From: an uncultured Anaerolineales bacterium
GTDB taxonomy: Bacteria > Chloroflexota > Anaerolineae > Anaerolineales > UBA4823
NCBI GenBank assembly: GCA_937928795.1
Contig: CALFWB010000066.1
Coordinates: forward strand, 1 to 64,000
DNA: 64,000 bases
Direction of reading: 5' to 3'
Position numbers and translations under genes: made by a program. Each line of letters begins with the position of its first letter. Positions within the stretch are counted from its first letter, which is position 1. Below, in pieces: positions 1 to 8,610 of this stretch. The notes beneath the pieces were generated by a model that saw nothing but the letters and a program-made list of their open reading frames with translations, did no database searches and was not told where the DNA came from.

Positions 1-54
1 AACTCAATGAGTTGTCCTACAAAGCAATGTTGCCAACAACTTTTGAGTGCACAC
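1..54 (-). repeat. Partial copy (cut by window edge) of a dispersed 78-bp palindromic MITE-like element
   Basis: AACTCAATGAGTTGTCCTACAAAGCAATGTTGCCAACAACTTTTGAGTGCACAC matches the copies at 20923-21000 and 37802-37879. Confidence 0.8.
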
Positions 55-140
55 GCTTGAAGTGACACGTTGCTCGCTTCACTCGAAAGCGGAGCTTGCT
101 GTTCCGAAAAGAGCCTCACATTAAATTTTTGAAAAGCCCT

Positions 141-626
141 ACCCGCAGGCGCAGGCCTTCCATCAAGCGCAGACCGGAACCATAGAGCCAGGTGTGCTTT
201 CAGCCGATAAATTCCAGAAAGATGGGCGAAAACTTGCTGAACCTCCCATTTGGTCAAGACGGTGGGCAGGCGCTTGGGGTTTTTGGCACGCAGAGCCTGC
301 AGTGGAATGGAGATGTCTTGGTGCAGAACTTCTCGATAGAGAAACAAGAGCGCACTGTAAGCCTGGTTTTGGCCGGATGCGGATACCTTTTCGTTCACCG
401 CCAGATGGGTAAGAAAGGCTTCGATTTCAACGGCACCCATCTCAGCGGGATGACGCTTCTTGTGGAAGAGGATATACCGCTTAATCCAATCCACGTAGGT
501 CTGCTCTGTGCGATAGGAGTAGTGTTTGAGACGGAGAGTCTCACGAACCTGATCAAGCAGTTTTGGGGTTGGGTGTGGATTGACAAAGAGAACACCTCTG
601 AATTGCTTGAAAAAATTAGGAGGATG
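141..626 (-). pseudogene. IntI/XerC-like tyrosine recombinase fragment (integron integrase remnant)
   Basis: Minus-strand translation KLLDQVRETLRLKHYSYRTEQTYVDWIKRYILFHKKRHPAEMGAVEIEAFLTHLAVNEKVSASGQNQAYSALLFLYREVL...RLPTVLTKWEVQQVF resembles the IntI N-terminal domain. Frameshift near 181-195 (then LYGSGLRLMEGLRLRV in another frame), truncated at 141, no clear start codon. Confidence 0.82.
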
Positions 627-633
627 CTATAAT
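607..633 (+). promoter_or_regulatory. Candidate promoter (TTGAAA - 15 bp - TATAAT) pointing into the cassettes, Pc-like position
   Basis: TTGAAA at 607-612 and TATAAT at 628-633, next to the 5' end of the integrase remnant; spacer is short. Confidence 0.3.
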
Positions 634-808
634 GGTATTAGCAAAAAAGTATATGATGGAATTCAATTAAACGAAGGTTTTCCGTAAACGTCAACAATTA
701 AGGGATTAGGTGGATTCCGTATAAGAAGGAGATAAATCGTTGCTAGAGTTGGTTTCCGTCTAATTAATAGTTAGGCGGGCTATGATCTTGGAGACAAAGT
801 AGGAAGGG

Positions 809-1837
809 ATGACTTACAAGTGCGTTGTCATTACCGAGTTTGGTGGGCCAGAAGTCCTCAAGATGGTCGAGGAGACTGAATTACCAGAGCCAAAACCCGG
901 CGAGGTACGAGTCAAGGTGTTGGTCACGAGTGCAGCCTTCACTGACGTGATGATTCGCAAAGGAAAGTATCCCGACGTGAAGGATAAGCCGCCTTTCTCC
1001 CCGGGCTATGATATGGTCGGCGTGGTAGACAAGTTGGGTGAAGGCAGAAGCCGTTTTGAGGTGGGGCAGCGAGTAGCAGACCTCACAGTCATTGGTGCAT
1101 ATTCGGAATACCTCTGTATACCGGAAATCCGTTTAACGCATATGCCCGAGAGTCTCGACTTAGCGGAAGCAGTCAGCCTCGTACTTTCGTATGTCACTGC
1201 ATATCAAATGCTCCATCGGGTGGCAAAAGTGAAGCAAGGTCAGCGCATCTTGATACATGGTGCAGGAGGGGCTGTTGGCACAGCAGTGCTGCAATTAGGT
1301 TAGCTATTGGATTTGGAAATATACGGCACGGCTTCCAAGTCCAAACATGACTTGCTCAAACGACTGGGCGCAACGCCCATTGATTACAAAGGTGAAGATT
1401 TCGTGGAGCGCATCCGTAGCCTAACAGGTGATGGTGTTGACGCAGTTTTTGACCCAATAGGAGGTGAGAATTTCAAGCGGTCATTTCGTGCATTGCGGCG
1501 CGGTGGGAAACTGGTGGCGTATGGCTTCTACAATGCAGTACAGGGAAGGGGTGGCAGCATCCCGTTGGATTTCGTGCGGCTTCAGCTATGGCACTTCTTG
1601 CCGAATGGACGGTCAACAGCGTTCTACTCGATTGGTGCATTGCGGCAGAAAAAACCCGATTGGTTTTCAGAGGACTTGACCAAGTTGTTTGATTTGTTAA
1701 CACAGAACAAAATCAAGCCCATCATTGCGGCGCGTATGCCACTGGCGGAGGCCAAGCGTGCCCATGAACTTATCGAACAAGCAGAGGTACAGGGCAAGAT
1801 TGTGCTAACTGTTGCCGAAACGACCGTCCAAAAGTAG
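809..1837 (+). pseudogene. Zinc-type alcohol dehydrogenase / quinone oxidoreductase family, interrupted by one in-frame TAG
   Basis: ORFs 809-1303 and 1307-1837 share a frame and form one MDR protein; the stop is at 1301-1303 (AVLQLG*LLDLEIYGTASKSKH). Confidence 0.8.
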
Positions 1838-1885
1838 GCGGGCGAACACCTGTCCCACATTTGTTACTGCACAAGGAGTTGGCCC

Positions 1886-2537
1886 ATGACCAAGTCACAA
1901 TCTCGTCCGGCGATGAGCCGCTGTGACTTTCTTAAAGTCGCCGACCGTGGCAGCAACGGCTGTCACATGTCCCGGTTTGGGGTATCTCGCCACCCGCGCA
2001 CCGAGTGTAGATACCCCTGAGTTTGCTTTTGGAGAGGAGGCAAACGTGAATAGGCGAATTCTCATTACCTATGCCACTCGCGCTGGGTCTACCGCCGAGG
2101 TGGCTGCTGCCATAGGCGAAACCCTCAGCGCCCGTGGCTACGTCGTGGATGTCAAACCGGTCAAGCAGAAGCCTGATCTCACCGGCTATGCCGCCATCGT
2201 AATGGGCAGCGCCATCCGCATGGGCAATTGGTTGCCCGAGGCTGTGGATTTTGTCAAGCGCAACCAGTCCGCACTGAATCAGGTGCCTGTTGCGCTCTTT
2301 ACTGTACACATGCTCAACATCGGTGATGATGAGACCAGTCGGACTGCCCGTCTGGCCTACTTGAACGCCGTACGCCCATTGTTGAATAACGCAGAAGAAG
2401 TCTACTTTGAGGGCAAGATGGACTTCTCGCGCCTGTCCTTTCTTGACCGGATGATTGCCCGCATGGTCGGTGCGGTAGAGGCCGACCGCCGAGATTGGGA
2501 CAGAATCCGCGGCTGGGTTCCGGCAGCACTGGGTTAA
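1886..2537 (+). pseudogene. Flavodoxin-domain protein; frameshifted Tat-like leader, flavodoxin domain intact
   Basis: AAGGAG RBS at 1873 then ATG 1886 gives MTKSQSRPAMSRCDFLKVA, then a frameshift near 1943 into TVAATAVTCPGLGYLATR...; ILITYATRAGSTAEVAAAIGETL flavodoxin motif. GTG at 2046 with upstream GAGGAGG could restart a cytosolic form. Confidence 0.7.
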
Positions 2538-2547
2538 GGGAGGATAG

Positions 2548-3408
2548 ATGCACACAAGTCCAGCGCTCAAATGGCTTATCCCCTTGATTTTCATTCTGAT
2601 GCTGATCGCCGCTCTGTCTGGTCTGTGGCCCGCCGAGGGGACACCCTACCCGCTCACGACCTTTCGCGGCGAGGAAGTGACGATCAACGCGCGTGGTTTG
2701 TATTATCGGGATACGGTTAGTTCGGCGGCTCAAATGCAGGCTAACGACTTGGTCATGCTGGTGCTCGGCCTGCCGCTGTTGGCGATTTCCTTCTGGCTGA
2801 CGCAGCGCGGCTCGCTGCGTGGGCAACTATTGCTGGCAGGCACGCTGGGCTTCATACTCTATACCTACATCACGATGTGTTTCGGCGCAGCCTACAACCA
2901 GTTGTTCCTGGTCTATGTAGCGTTGTTCAGCCTAAGCCTGTTCGCCTTCCTGCTGGTAATGATGTCTTTTGATGTCCCCTCTCTGCCGGCGCGTTTTTCC
3001 GGCAGACTACCGCGGGGCTGGATTGCCGTATTGCTCTTTTTCGCGGCTGGGTTCTTGCTCCTGGCTTGGCTGGGGCGCATCGCCGCGACTTTCACTCCAG
3101 GTGCAGTTCCTGCGCTGGAGAACACTACCAGTATGTTCATCCAGGCCATGGATCTAGGCATCATCGTTCCCGTCTGCGTGCTTTCGGGTATCCTGCTGCT
3201 ACGCCGAAGCCTTTGGGGTTACCTGCTGGCCTCGGTGGGGATGATGAAATTCCTGACATTGGGCATCGCCGTCAGCGTGATGGGGTTGAACATGGCGCGA
3301 GTCGGAGTGCCGGTCAGTGCGGAAGAGTTGGTAATCTTCCCTACCATCGCCATCACCAATATCTTGATGACCGTGGTGCTGCTCAAGAACATCACTTCAG
3401 CAGAGTAG
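2548..3408 (+). CDS. Hypothetical integral membrane protein
   Basis: Intact 286-aa ORF with many hydrophobic segments; lies inside cassette 1. Confidence 0.7.
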   Translation: MHTSPALKWLIPLIFILMLIAALSGLWPAEGTPYPLTTFRGEEVTINARGLYYRDTVSSAAQMQANDLVMLVLGLPLLAISFWLTQRGSLRGQLLLAGTLGFILYTYITMCFGAAYNQLFLVYVALFSLSLFAFLLVMMSFDVPSLPARFSGRLPRGWIAVLLFFAAGFLLLAWLGRIAATFTPGAVPALENTTSMFIQAMDLGIIVPVCVLSGILLLRRSLWGYLLASVGMMKFLTLGIAVSVMGLNMARVGVPVSAEELVIFPTIAITNILMTVVLLKNITSAE

Positions 3409-3452
3409 AAGGGGCGATTCACACCAACTGTTGAGTTGCAGCGGAAGCGCCC

Positions 3453-3525
3453 GCCTAACAATCGCTTCCACCTGACGCCGCTCCGCTGCGCTTGGTCGCT
3501 GCGGCTAAGCTCGGTGCCGTTAGCT
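3453..3525 (+). repeat. Putative attC site 1 (GCCTAAC ... GTTAGCT)
   Basis: Core R'' GCCTAAC 3453-3459 and R' GTTAGCT 3519-3525 with GC-rich internal inverted repeat GCCGC...GCGGC; R''-side extension is complementary to the cassette 1 start. Confidence 0.75.
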
Positions 3526-4514
3526 GGCACTTGCGCAATAAACTAAAAGGAAACCACAATGACACAATTTCCTCGATTGAGTAACCGTGAATGGGATGTT
3601 CTAAAACTATTGTTGCAGGGCAAAGGCAATAAACAAATTGCTTTATCTCTTGATATTTCTGTCCGCACGGTTGAGTTCCATTTTGAAAAATATTTATGCC
3701 AAGTTTCAGGCAAGTTCCAGAATAGAGTTGATTTTGAAACTAGGGAGCGCCACAGGTGAGTTTGAAATTGAAAAACTAGGGCGTTCCACAGTTGCGAATA
3801 TAGGGGAAAATGTCGAAAATAGAGACAGGCTCAATTTACGGAAGAGTTGGGCAGGATCTTTCATCGGCAAGGAGATAGACATGAAAAACATACTGACTTC
3901 AAAGCATGTTCTGGTAGGAGTAATGACGACGCTCTTCACAGGCGCAATGTGGGTTTCTGCGCTCCTATATTCGCAATTGTTGTTCCCAAGTGAAATCAAG
4001 GCATGGGTTGCGCCCCTGATTATCGTTTGGGTCATTATCGGTCTAACAATTGGGCTTGTTGGAAATCGCTATGGTGCTACGCTACAACGAGTGTTTTTCA
4101 GCACCTTACTTGGCGCAGGCTTGAGTCCGTTTACGATTATTCCGCTTATGATGTTCGTTGTCTTACCCATCGGAAAACTGGCTGAATGGCTTGGAATGAT
4201 TGACCCAGCAACAATGCCCAATGATGTTGCTACCAACTTAACAATGATTGCAATGATAACAATATGGCTTTTCGTTGGAATATTTATCGGGATTATCTTG
4301 TTGTTCTTGACCATAAAAAAGCCTGAACAAGCAAAAGTTCAAGCGCAGTTTTCGGGATAAAGTTTGTAAGGCAGAGTTACTTGTAACCTAAAGTGCCAGC
4401 CAACACCGCTTGCTAAGAACCAACTCATCTGGTTCACCCGCTGGGGAGGCTGGCGCGCCTGTCAGGGAGTGTTGCACCTGATGCCGCTTTGCGGCGCGGC
4501 AGAGCGGCCAGCCG
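3520..4514 (+). mobile_element. Putative integron gene cassette 2
   Basis: Starts GTTAGCTGGCACTT (3519-3532); the attC closing it begins AAGTGCCAGCCAAC (4391-4404), complementary at 13 of 14 positions. Confidence 0.72.
3559..4360 (+). pseudogene. LuxR-type HTH / membrane-domain regulator, frameshifted
   Basis: LSNREWDVLKLLLQGKGNKQIALSLDISVRTVEFH (LuxR HTH) in one frame continues as LKNIYAKFQASSRIELILKLG...MKNILTSKHVLVGV... in another; consistent with one extra T in CATTTTGAAAAA near 3680. Confidence 0.72.
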
Positions 4515-4520
4515 TTAGCG
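4398..4520 (+). repeat. Putative attC site 2 (AGCCAAC ... GTTAGCG)
   Basis: R''-like AGCCAAC 4398-4404 and R' GTTAGCG 4514-4520; internal GCCGCTTTGCGGC hairpin; left arm matches the cassette 2 start. Confidence 0.65.
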
Positions 4521-4647
4521 GTTTAGAGGTATAAAGTCAGAGGTAGGCTTGCTGCTATCGAGGGAGAAAAGACCATGAAAATCATCTATGGCAGAGCTCG
4601 CCTACGAGTCGTCAGACCGCTGGGCGAATAAGCTACTTTCCCATCAA

Positions 4648-4733
4648 TGGGGCGGGTGGGAGTCGAACCCACAAGGAGTGTCACCTCCGGAGGATTTTAA
4701 GTCCCCTGCGTCTGCCAGTTCCGCCACCGCCCC
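4648..4733 (-). tRNA. tRNA-Leu (anticodon TAA)
   Basis: Minus strand GGGGCGGTGGCGGAACTGGCAGACGCAGGGGACTTAAAATCCTCCGGAGGTGACACTCCTTGTGGGTTCGACTCCCACCCGCCCCA; acceptor stem pairs, CTTAAAA anticodon loop, GGTTCGACTCC T-arm; CCA not encoded. Confidence 0.95.
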
Positions 4734-4766
4734 TTTGCATTAATTCTACCCAAAAACTGGTAGTGG

Positions 4767-5423
4767 TCAAGCAATTTGGAAGTTTTTTTTCCATTTAGCA
4801 TAGCGCGAAATCAGATGGACGATTGGCGAAGATAGGCGGGTGTAAATTTTTGAGTTTTGAAGGGCTATTCGAAATTCAGTTACCCCGTCAAAATTCTCCA
4901 TCAAATGATGCGCTCTCCCAACTTCGCCAGCGGAGTGAGCATCTGAACCTACCGTTCCAAGTAAATTGTGGAGTTCCGCAAAAGACTGCGCTTGGTGATT
5001 GTGCTGGCTTATGATACAACGTGCGTTGAAAACTTCAATAGCATCCACTTGACCAGCAACCTGAATTAAGTCCGCTTCTTGCCAGTGACCCTTACGAAAG
5101 GAGTCGTAAGGGTGAGAAACACTAATGAAGGCCCCTTGTCGGCGCAGTTCTGCGATGACTTCTGTGACATCTAAACCGGCTGGGATCTCTTCTTTGACAA
5201 AAAAAGCCAGCAGTTCTCCTTGACGGGTTAGGATTTCTTCCCCCACGATCACACTATCAGGAGCCATCTGTTGGGCAAGAAGGGCATTTTGGATCATATT
5301 ATGGTCGGTTATGGCAATTTTGTCGATCTTCCGTTGTTTACAGACTGCTAAGAGTTTAGGGATGCTCAATAAACTATCTGCGGAAGCGTCGGTATGGCAG
5401 TGAAGTTCAACACGGATGGGCAT
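4767..5423 (-). CDS. PHP domain metal-dependent phosphoesterase
   Basis: VELHCHTDASADS, ITDHN, VSHPYD and GSDAHS motifs. Confidence 0.85.
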   Translation of the reverse strand: MPIRVELHCHTDASADSLLSIPKLLAVCKQRKIDKIAITDHNMIQNALLAQQMAPDSVIVGEEILTRQGELLAFFVKEEIPAGLDVTEVIAELRRQGAFISVSHPYDSFRKGHWQEADLIQVAGQVDAIEVFNARCIISQHNHQAQSFAELHNLLGTVGSDAHSAGEVGRAHHLMENFDGVTEFRIALQNSKIYTRLSSPIVHLISRYAKWKKNFQIA

Positions 5424-5507
5424 GATGAAAGGTTTATCTCCTCGCTAGGTTTGTGCTGTAAAAACGGATGCTCTTGAACAGAGAGGTTCTATTATAATTT
5501 AGAGAGG

Positions 5508-6467
5508 ATGATCAAGCAGAACAATTTTGAGTTGAAAACAGACGGTCCGGTGGTCGTTATCGGTGCAGCAGGGGTGGACATCGTTGGTAAATTAAAAGGC
5601 GACTTGCATGAAGGATCATCCAATCCAGCACGCATCCGCACCACCTTTGGCGGAGTGGCAAGGAATGTGGCAGAGAATCTAGCCCGCTTAGGTCAAACGG
5701 CTATTCTCCTAACGGCGGTAGGAAGTGATGAAGAAGGTGAGCGTTTGATCAAGGCTGCCCAATTAGCCGGAGTCAATACCGAATACGTCGTTCGCTGTGA
5801 AGACTATCCGACCGGCATGTATATGGGCATTTTGAACCATAAGGCAGAAATCCTGTTTGCCTTAGATAATATGGAGATTATCCGCAACATCACTCCTCAG
5901 TATATTCGCAGCCATGCCAAATTGCTCAAAGAGGCTTCGTTTATTTTCGTGGATATGAATCTTCCTCCCGAAGCCCTCAAAACAATTTTTTCCTTGGCAA
6001 AGCGTTATCGTGTCCCGATCTGTGCTGACCCTACCTCGATGCACTTAGCGCAGCGTTTACGACCCTATTTGGCGCAAACCTTTTTGATCACTCCTAATTT
6101 TGCTGAAGCCGCCTTGCTTGCCCAACAGTCTCATAAGCTCCCGTCTCGCCGTCAAGCCCTGATGATCGCCAAAGCACTGGTCGGTCAAGGGGTAGATGTC
6201 GTGATTATTACGCTGGCTGAGCAGGGACTCTGCTATGCTTCTTCGGAGACAAACGGGCATATCCCGGCTATCCAGACCGAGATCGTTGATCCAACCGGTG
6301 TGGGAGATGCTTTGACGGCTGCGGTTCTGTTTGCCTTACTAAATGAGATGCCCTTAGATGAAGCTTTGCGCTTGGGTGTATCAGCGGCGACCCTAACCTT
6401 ACAATATCCCGGAGCGGTTGTTCCGGATTTATCATTAGAAAGGCTGTATGATCAATTGGTGATTTGA
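5508..6467 (+). CDS. psuK: PfkB-family carbohydrate kinase, probable pseudouridine kinase
   Basis: PfkB fold (VVIGAAGVDIVGKL, DPTGVGDALTAAV) coupled to psuG. Confidence 0.85.
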   Translation: MIKQNNFELKTDGPVVVIGAAGVDIVGKLKGDLHEGSSNPARIRTTFGGVARNVAENLARLGQTAILLTAVGSDEEGERLIKAAQLAGVNTEYVVRCEDYPTGMYMGILNHKAEILFALDNMEIIRNITPQYIRSHAKLLKEASFIFVDMNLPPEALKTIFSLAKRYRVPICADPTSMHLAQRLRPYLAQTFLITPNFAEAALLAQQSHKLPSRRQALMIAKALVGQGVDVVIITLAEQGLCYASSETNGHIPAIQTEIVDPTGVGDALTAAVLFALLNEMPLDEALRLGVSAATLTLQYPGAVVPDLSLERLYDQLVI

Positions 6468-7402
6468 TGAAAACCGAGACCTCCGCCTATTTCCGCCTCT
6501 CTTCCTCAATAACTGAAGCCTTAGCGACAGGGCAACCTGTGGTTGCATTGGAAACAACGGTAATCACCCACGGCTTACCGTACCCGCAGAACCTCCGCTT
6601 GGCTCAGGAGATCGAGCAACAGGTCAGGGATGCAGGATGTGTCCCAGCCACTATTGGTATCCTCAATGGACAAATCGTCTGTGGATTAACAGAGGACGAA
6701 ATTCGCTCCTTAGCCACTCGACAAATGGTTGCAAAGGCAAGCTGGCGTGACATCGCTCGATTGGTGGTTGAAAAGGGGTGGGCGGGAACGACAGTGGCTG
6801 CCACAATGTGGGTGGCACATCGCTTGGGAATACATGTGTTTTCAACCGGTGGGATTGGAGGCGTGCATCGCTATAGCGAGTTATTGCACCATGCGGATGT
6901 TTCGGCTGATATTCAAGCCTTAGCCGAGCTCCCGATGATTGTGGTCTGTTCCGGTGCCAAGGCAATCCTTGACCTAGCAGCGACCCTAGAAGTCCTCGAA
7001 ACCAACTCGGTCCCGGTGGTGGGTTACCAAACACGGCACTTTCCTGCTTTTTATAGCGCAGGGAGCGAGGATTTAGAGGTGAGCATGGTGGCAAACTCAC
7101 CTCAGGAAGTTGCCGAGTTTGCTCAAACCCATTGGAATTTGGGTTTTCGCAGCGCAGTCCTTGTGGCTGTGCCGCCACCTGAAGCCGATGCTTTGCCAGC
7201 CGACCGAATGGAAGCGCTGATTGAACAATCCATCCAGGATGCAGAGACCCAAGGGATTCATGGTCAAGCCGTGACCCCTTTTCTATTACAACGTCTGAAT
7301 GAGTTGTCGGGAGGCAAGAGCGTTCAAACGAATATAAGCTTATTGAAAAATAACGCCCGCGTTGCTGCCCAAATCGCCTTGGCATTCTCTACCAGTCATT
7401 AA
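6467..7402 (+). CDS. psuG: Pseudouridine-5'-phosphate glycosidase
   Basis: ALETTVITHGLPYPQNL, GTTVAATMWVAHRLGIHVFSTGGIGGVHR. Confidence 0.93.
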   Translation: MKTETSAYFRLSSSITEALATGQPVVALETTVITHGLPYPQNLRLAQEIEQQVRDAGCVPATIGILNGQIVCGLTEDEIRSLATRQMVAKASWRDIARLVVEKGWAGTTVAATMWVAHRLGIHVFSTGGIGGVHRYSELLHHADVSADIQALAELPMIVVCSGAKAILDLAATLEVLETNSVPVVGYQTRHFPAFYSAGSEDLEVSMVANSPQEVAEFAQTHWNLGFRSAVLVAVPPPEADALPADRMEALIEQSIQDAETQGIHGQAVTPFLLQRLNELSGGKSVQTNISLLKNNARVAAQIALAFSTSH

Positions 7403-8601
7403 TTGCTGGGAGTAGGTGTGCGGGTCAGGGTAGGATAAGGGGTGATACTTGGCGTGACCGGCGTACGCGTCAGCGTGGGATAGGGGGTGCGGGTTAGGGT
7501 AATTGTCGGACTGAGATAGGGAGTGCGAGTTAGGGTCACGGTAGGGGTAAGCGTGGCCGTCCACGTGGGGCGTTTGGTGCGTGTCGCCGTAGGTGTATAG
7601 GTTGGAATGCGCGTGCGGGTTGGGGTTACAGGAGTGTAAGTCAAGGTCGGATAAGGGGTGCGAGTTGGAGTCAGGGTAGGACTAAAGCGCGCGGCTAAGG
7701 TTTGCCTTAACTGGGGTGATAGCGTTTGGGTTCGTGTGGGTGTAGAGGTACGCGTTGGTGTTAGCGTTCGAGTCGGAGTTGGGGTGCGAGACGGCGTTGG
7801 GCTTTGGGTGAAGGTGGAAGTCGGTGCAGGGGTAGGCGGTTCGCCGACTACTCGAAAACGTCCTGACCGTTTCCACAGTAAACCGTTAAATAGTTGGACT
7901 TCGTATTCGCCGGGTAACCATTTTGAGGGTTCGGGATTCCAGTCGGTGTAGCCATACCCGCCCGTGCCGCCGTCCCAAACTTTGGTTTCAAAATGGACTA
8001 ATTCACCGTTACGGTACCAGAGGGCTGTCCACTGGGAGCCATCGACCATTTGATCGTAGCTGAAGACGCCGTAAAGGTGTCCGACCGGATTGCGGAACTC
8101 CTCACCGGGAGCAATGGGTTGGTACAGGGCATCGATCCCTTGCGTAAAAACGATGGCGCTAAATTTTGCTTCTGGATTTGGGGAAACCGTTGCTTCAAAG
8201 CGAGCTTCAATAGCAAGGGGGACAAAGGGAGTTGGAGTGATGGTGGGGGTGTCGGTCACTTCAGGGGTTAGGGTGATGGTCGGTGTGAGGGTGATTGTGG
8301 GCGAGAGTGTGATGGTTGGAGAAAGGGTGATGGTTGGAGTGAGGGTCAGTGTAGGGGAAGGTGGAAATACGGCATAGATCATGGGTTCCAGTCGGGTATT
8401 TAAGACCAGAGTGACAAGCAGAAGCACAATCGAGCCGCCGAGCAGCCGCCAACCGCGTAGAGTTCGATTCCGCCTCAAGCGGAAAAAAGGCAATTTACGA
8501 GCCGTGCGAATGGATTGAATGCCTTGCCATACCATCAAGGCAGCTAGGATCAACAGGAGCAGCAGCGTGACCTGAACGGCAGTATGAATGTCAAGGTTCA
8601 T
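7399..8601 (-). CDS. Membrane-anchored Thr/Pro-rich repeat protein
   Basis: N-terminal TM segments, then (TPTITL/S)n, a globular middle segment, then (TPTRT)n repeats. Confidence 0.7.
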   Translation of the reverse strand: MNLDIHTAVQVTLLLLLILAALMVWQGIQSIRTARKLPFFRLRRNRTLRGWRLLGGSIVLLLVTLVLNTRLEPMIYAVFPPSPTLTLTPTITLSPTITLSPTITLTPTITLTPEVTDTPTITPTPFVPLAIEARFEATVSPNPEAKFSAIVFTQGIDALYQPIAPGEEFRNPVGHLYGVFSYDQMVDGSQWTALWYRNGELVHFETKVWDGGTGGYGYTDWNPEPSKWLPGEYEVQLFNGLLWKRSGRFRVVGEPPTPAPTSTFTQSPTPSRTPTPTRTLTPTRTSTPTRTQTLSPQLRQTLAARFSPTLTPTRTPYPTLTYTPVTPTRTRIPTYTPTATRTKRPTWTATLTPTVTLTRTPYLSPTITLTRTPYPTLTRTPVTPSITPYPTLTRTPTPSN

Positions 8602-8610
8602 CGAAAAATT

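Larger units (their letters stand above)
771..3519 (+). mobile_element. Putative integron gene cassette 1 (three genes)
   Basis: Starts within GTTAGGCGGGC (770-780), the exact reverse complement of GCCCGCCTAAC (3449-3459) at the start of the attC that closes it. Confidence 0.75.

Noticed and set aside
192-632. Plus-strand ORF of 146 aa over the integrase region
   Set aside because: It is the antisense shadow of the minus-strand IntI-like reading frame, which has clear family similarity
7430-8370. Telomere-like or CRISPR-like repeats (GGGTTAGGGT) on the + strand
   Set aside because: They are explained as antisense of Thr/Pro codon repeats in the 7399-8601 CDS; no regular spacer structure
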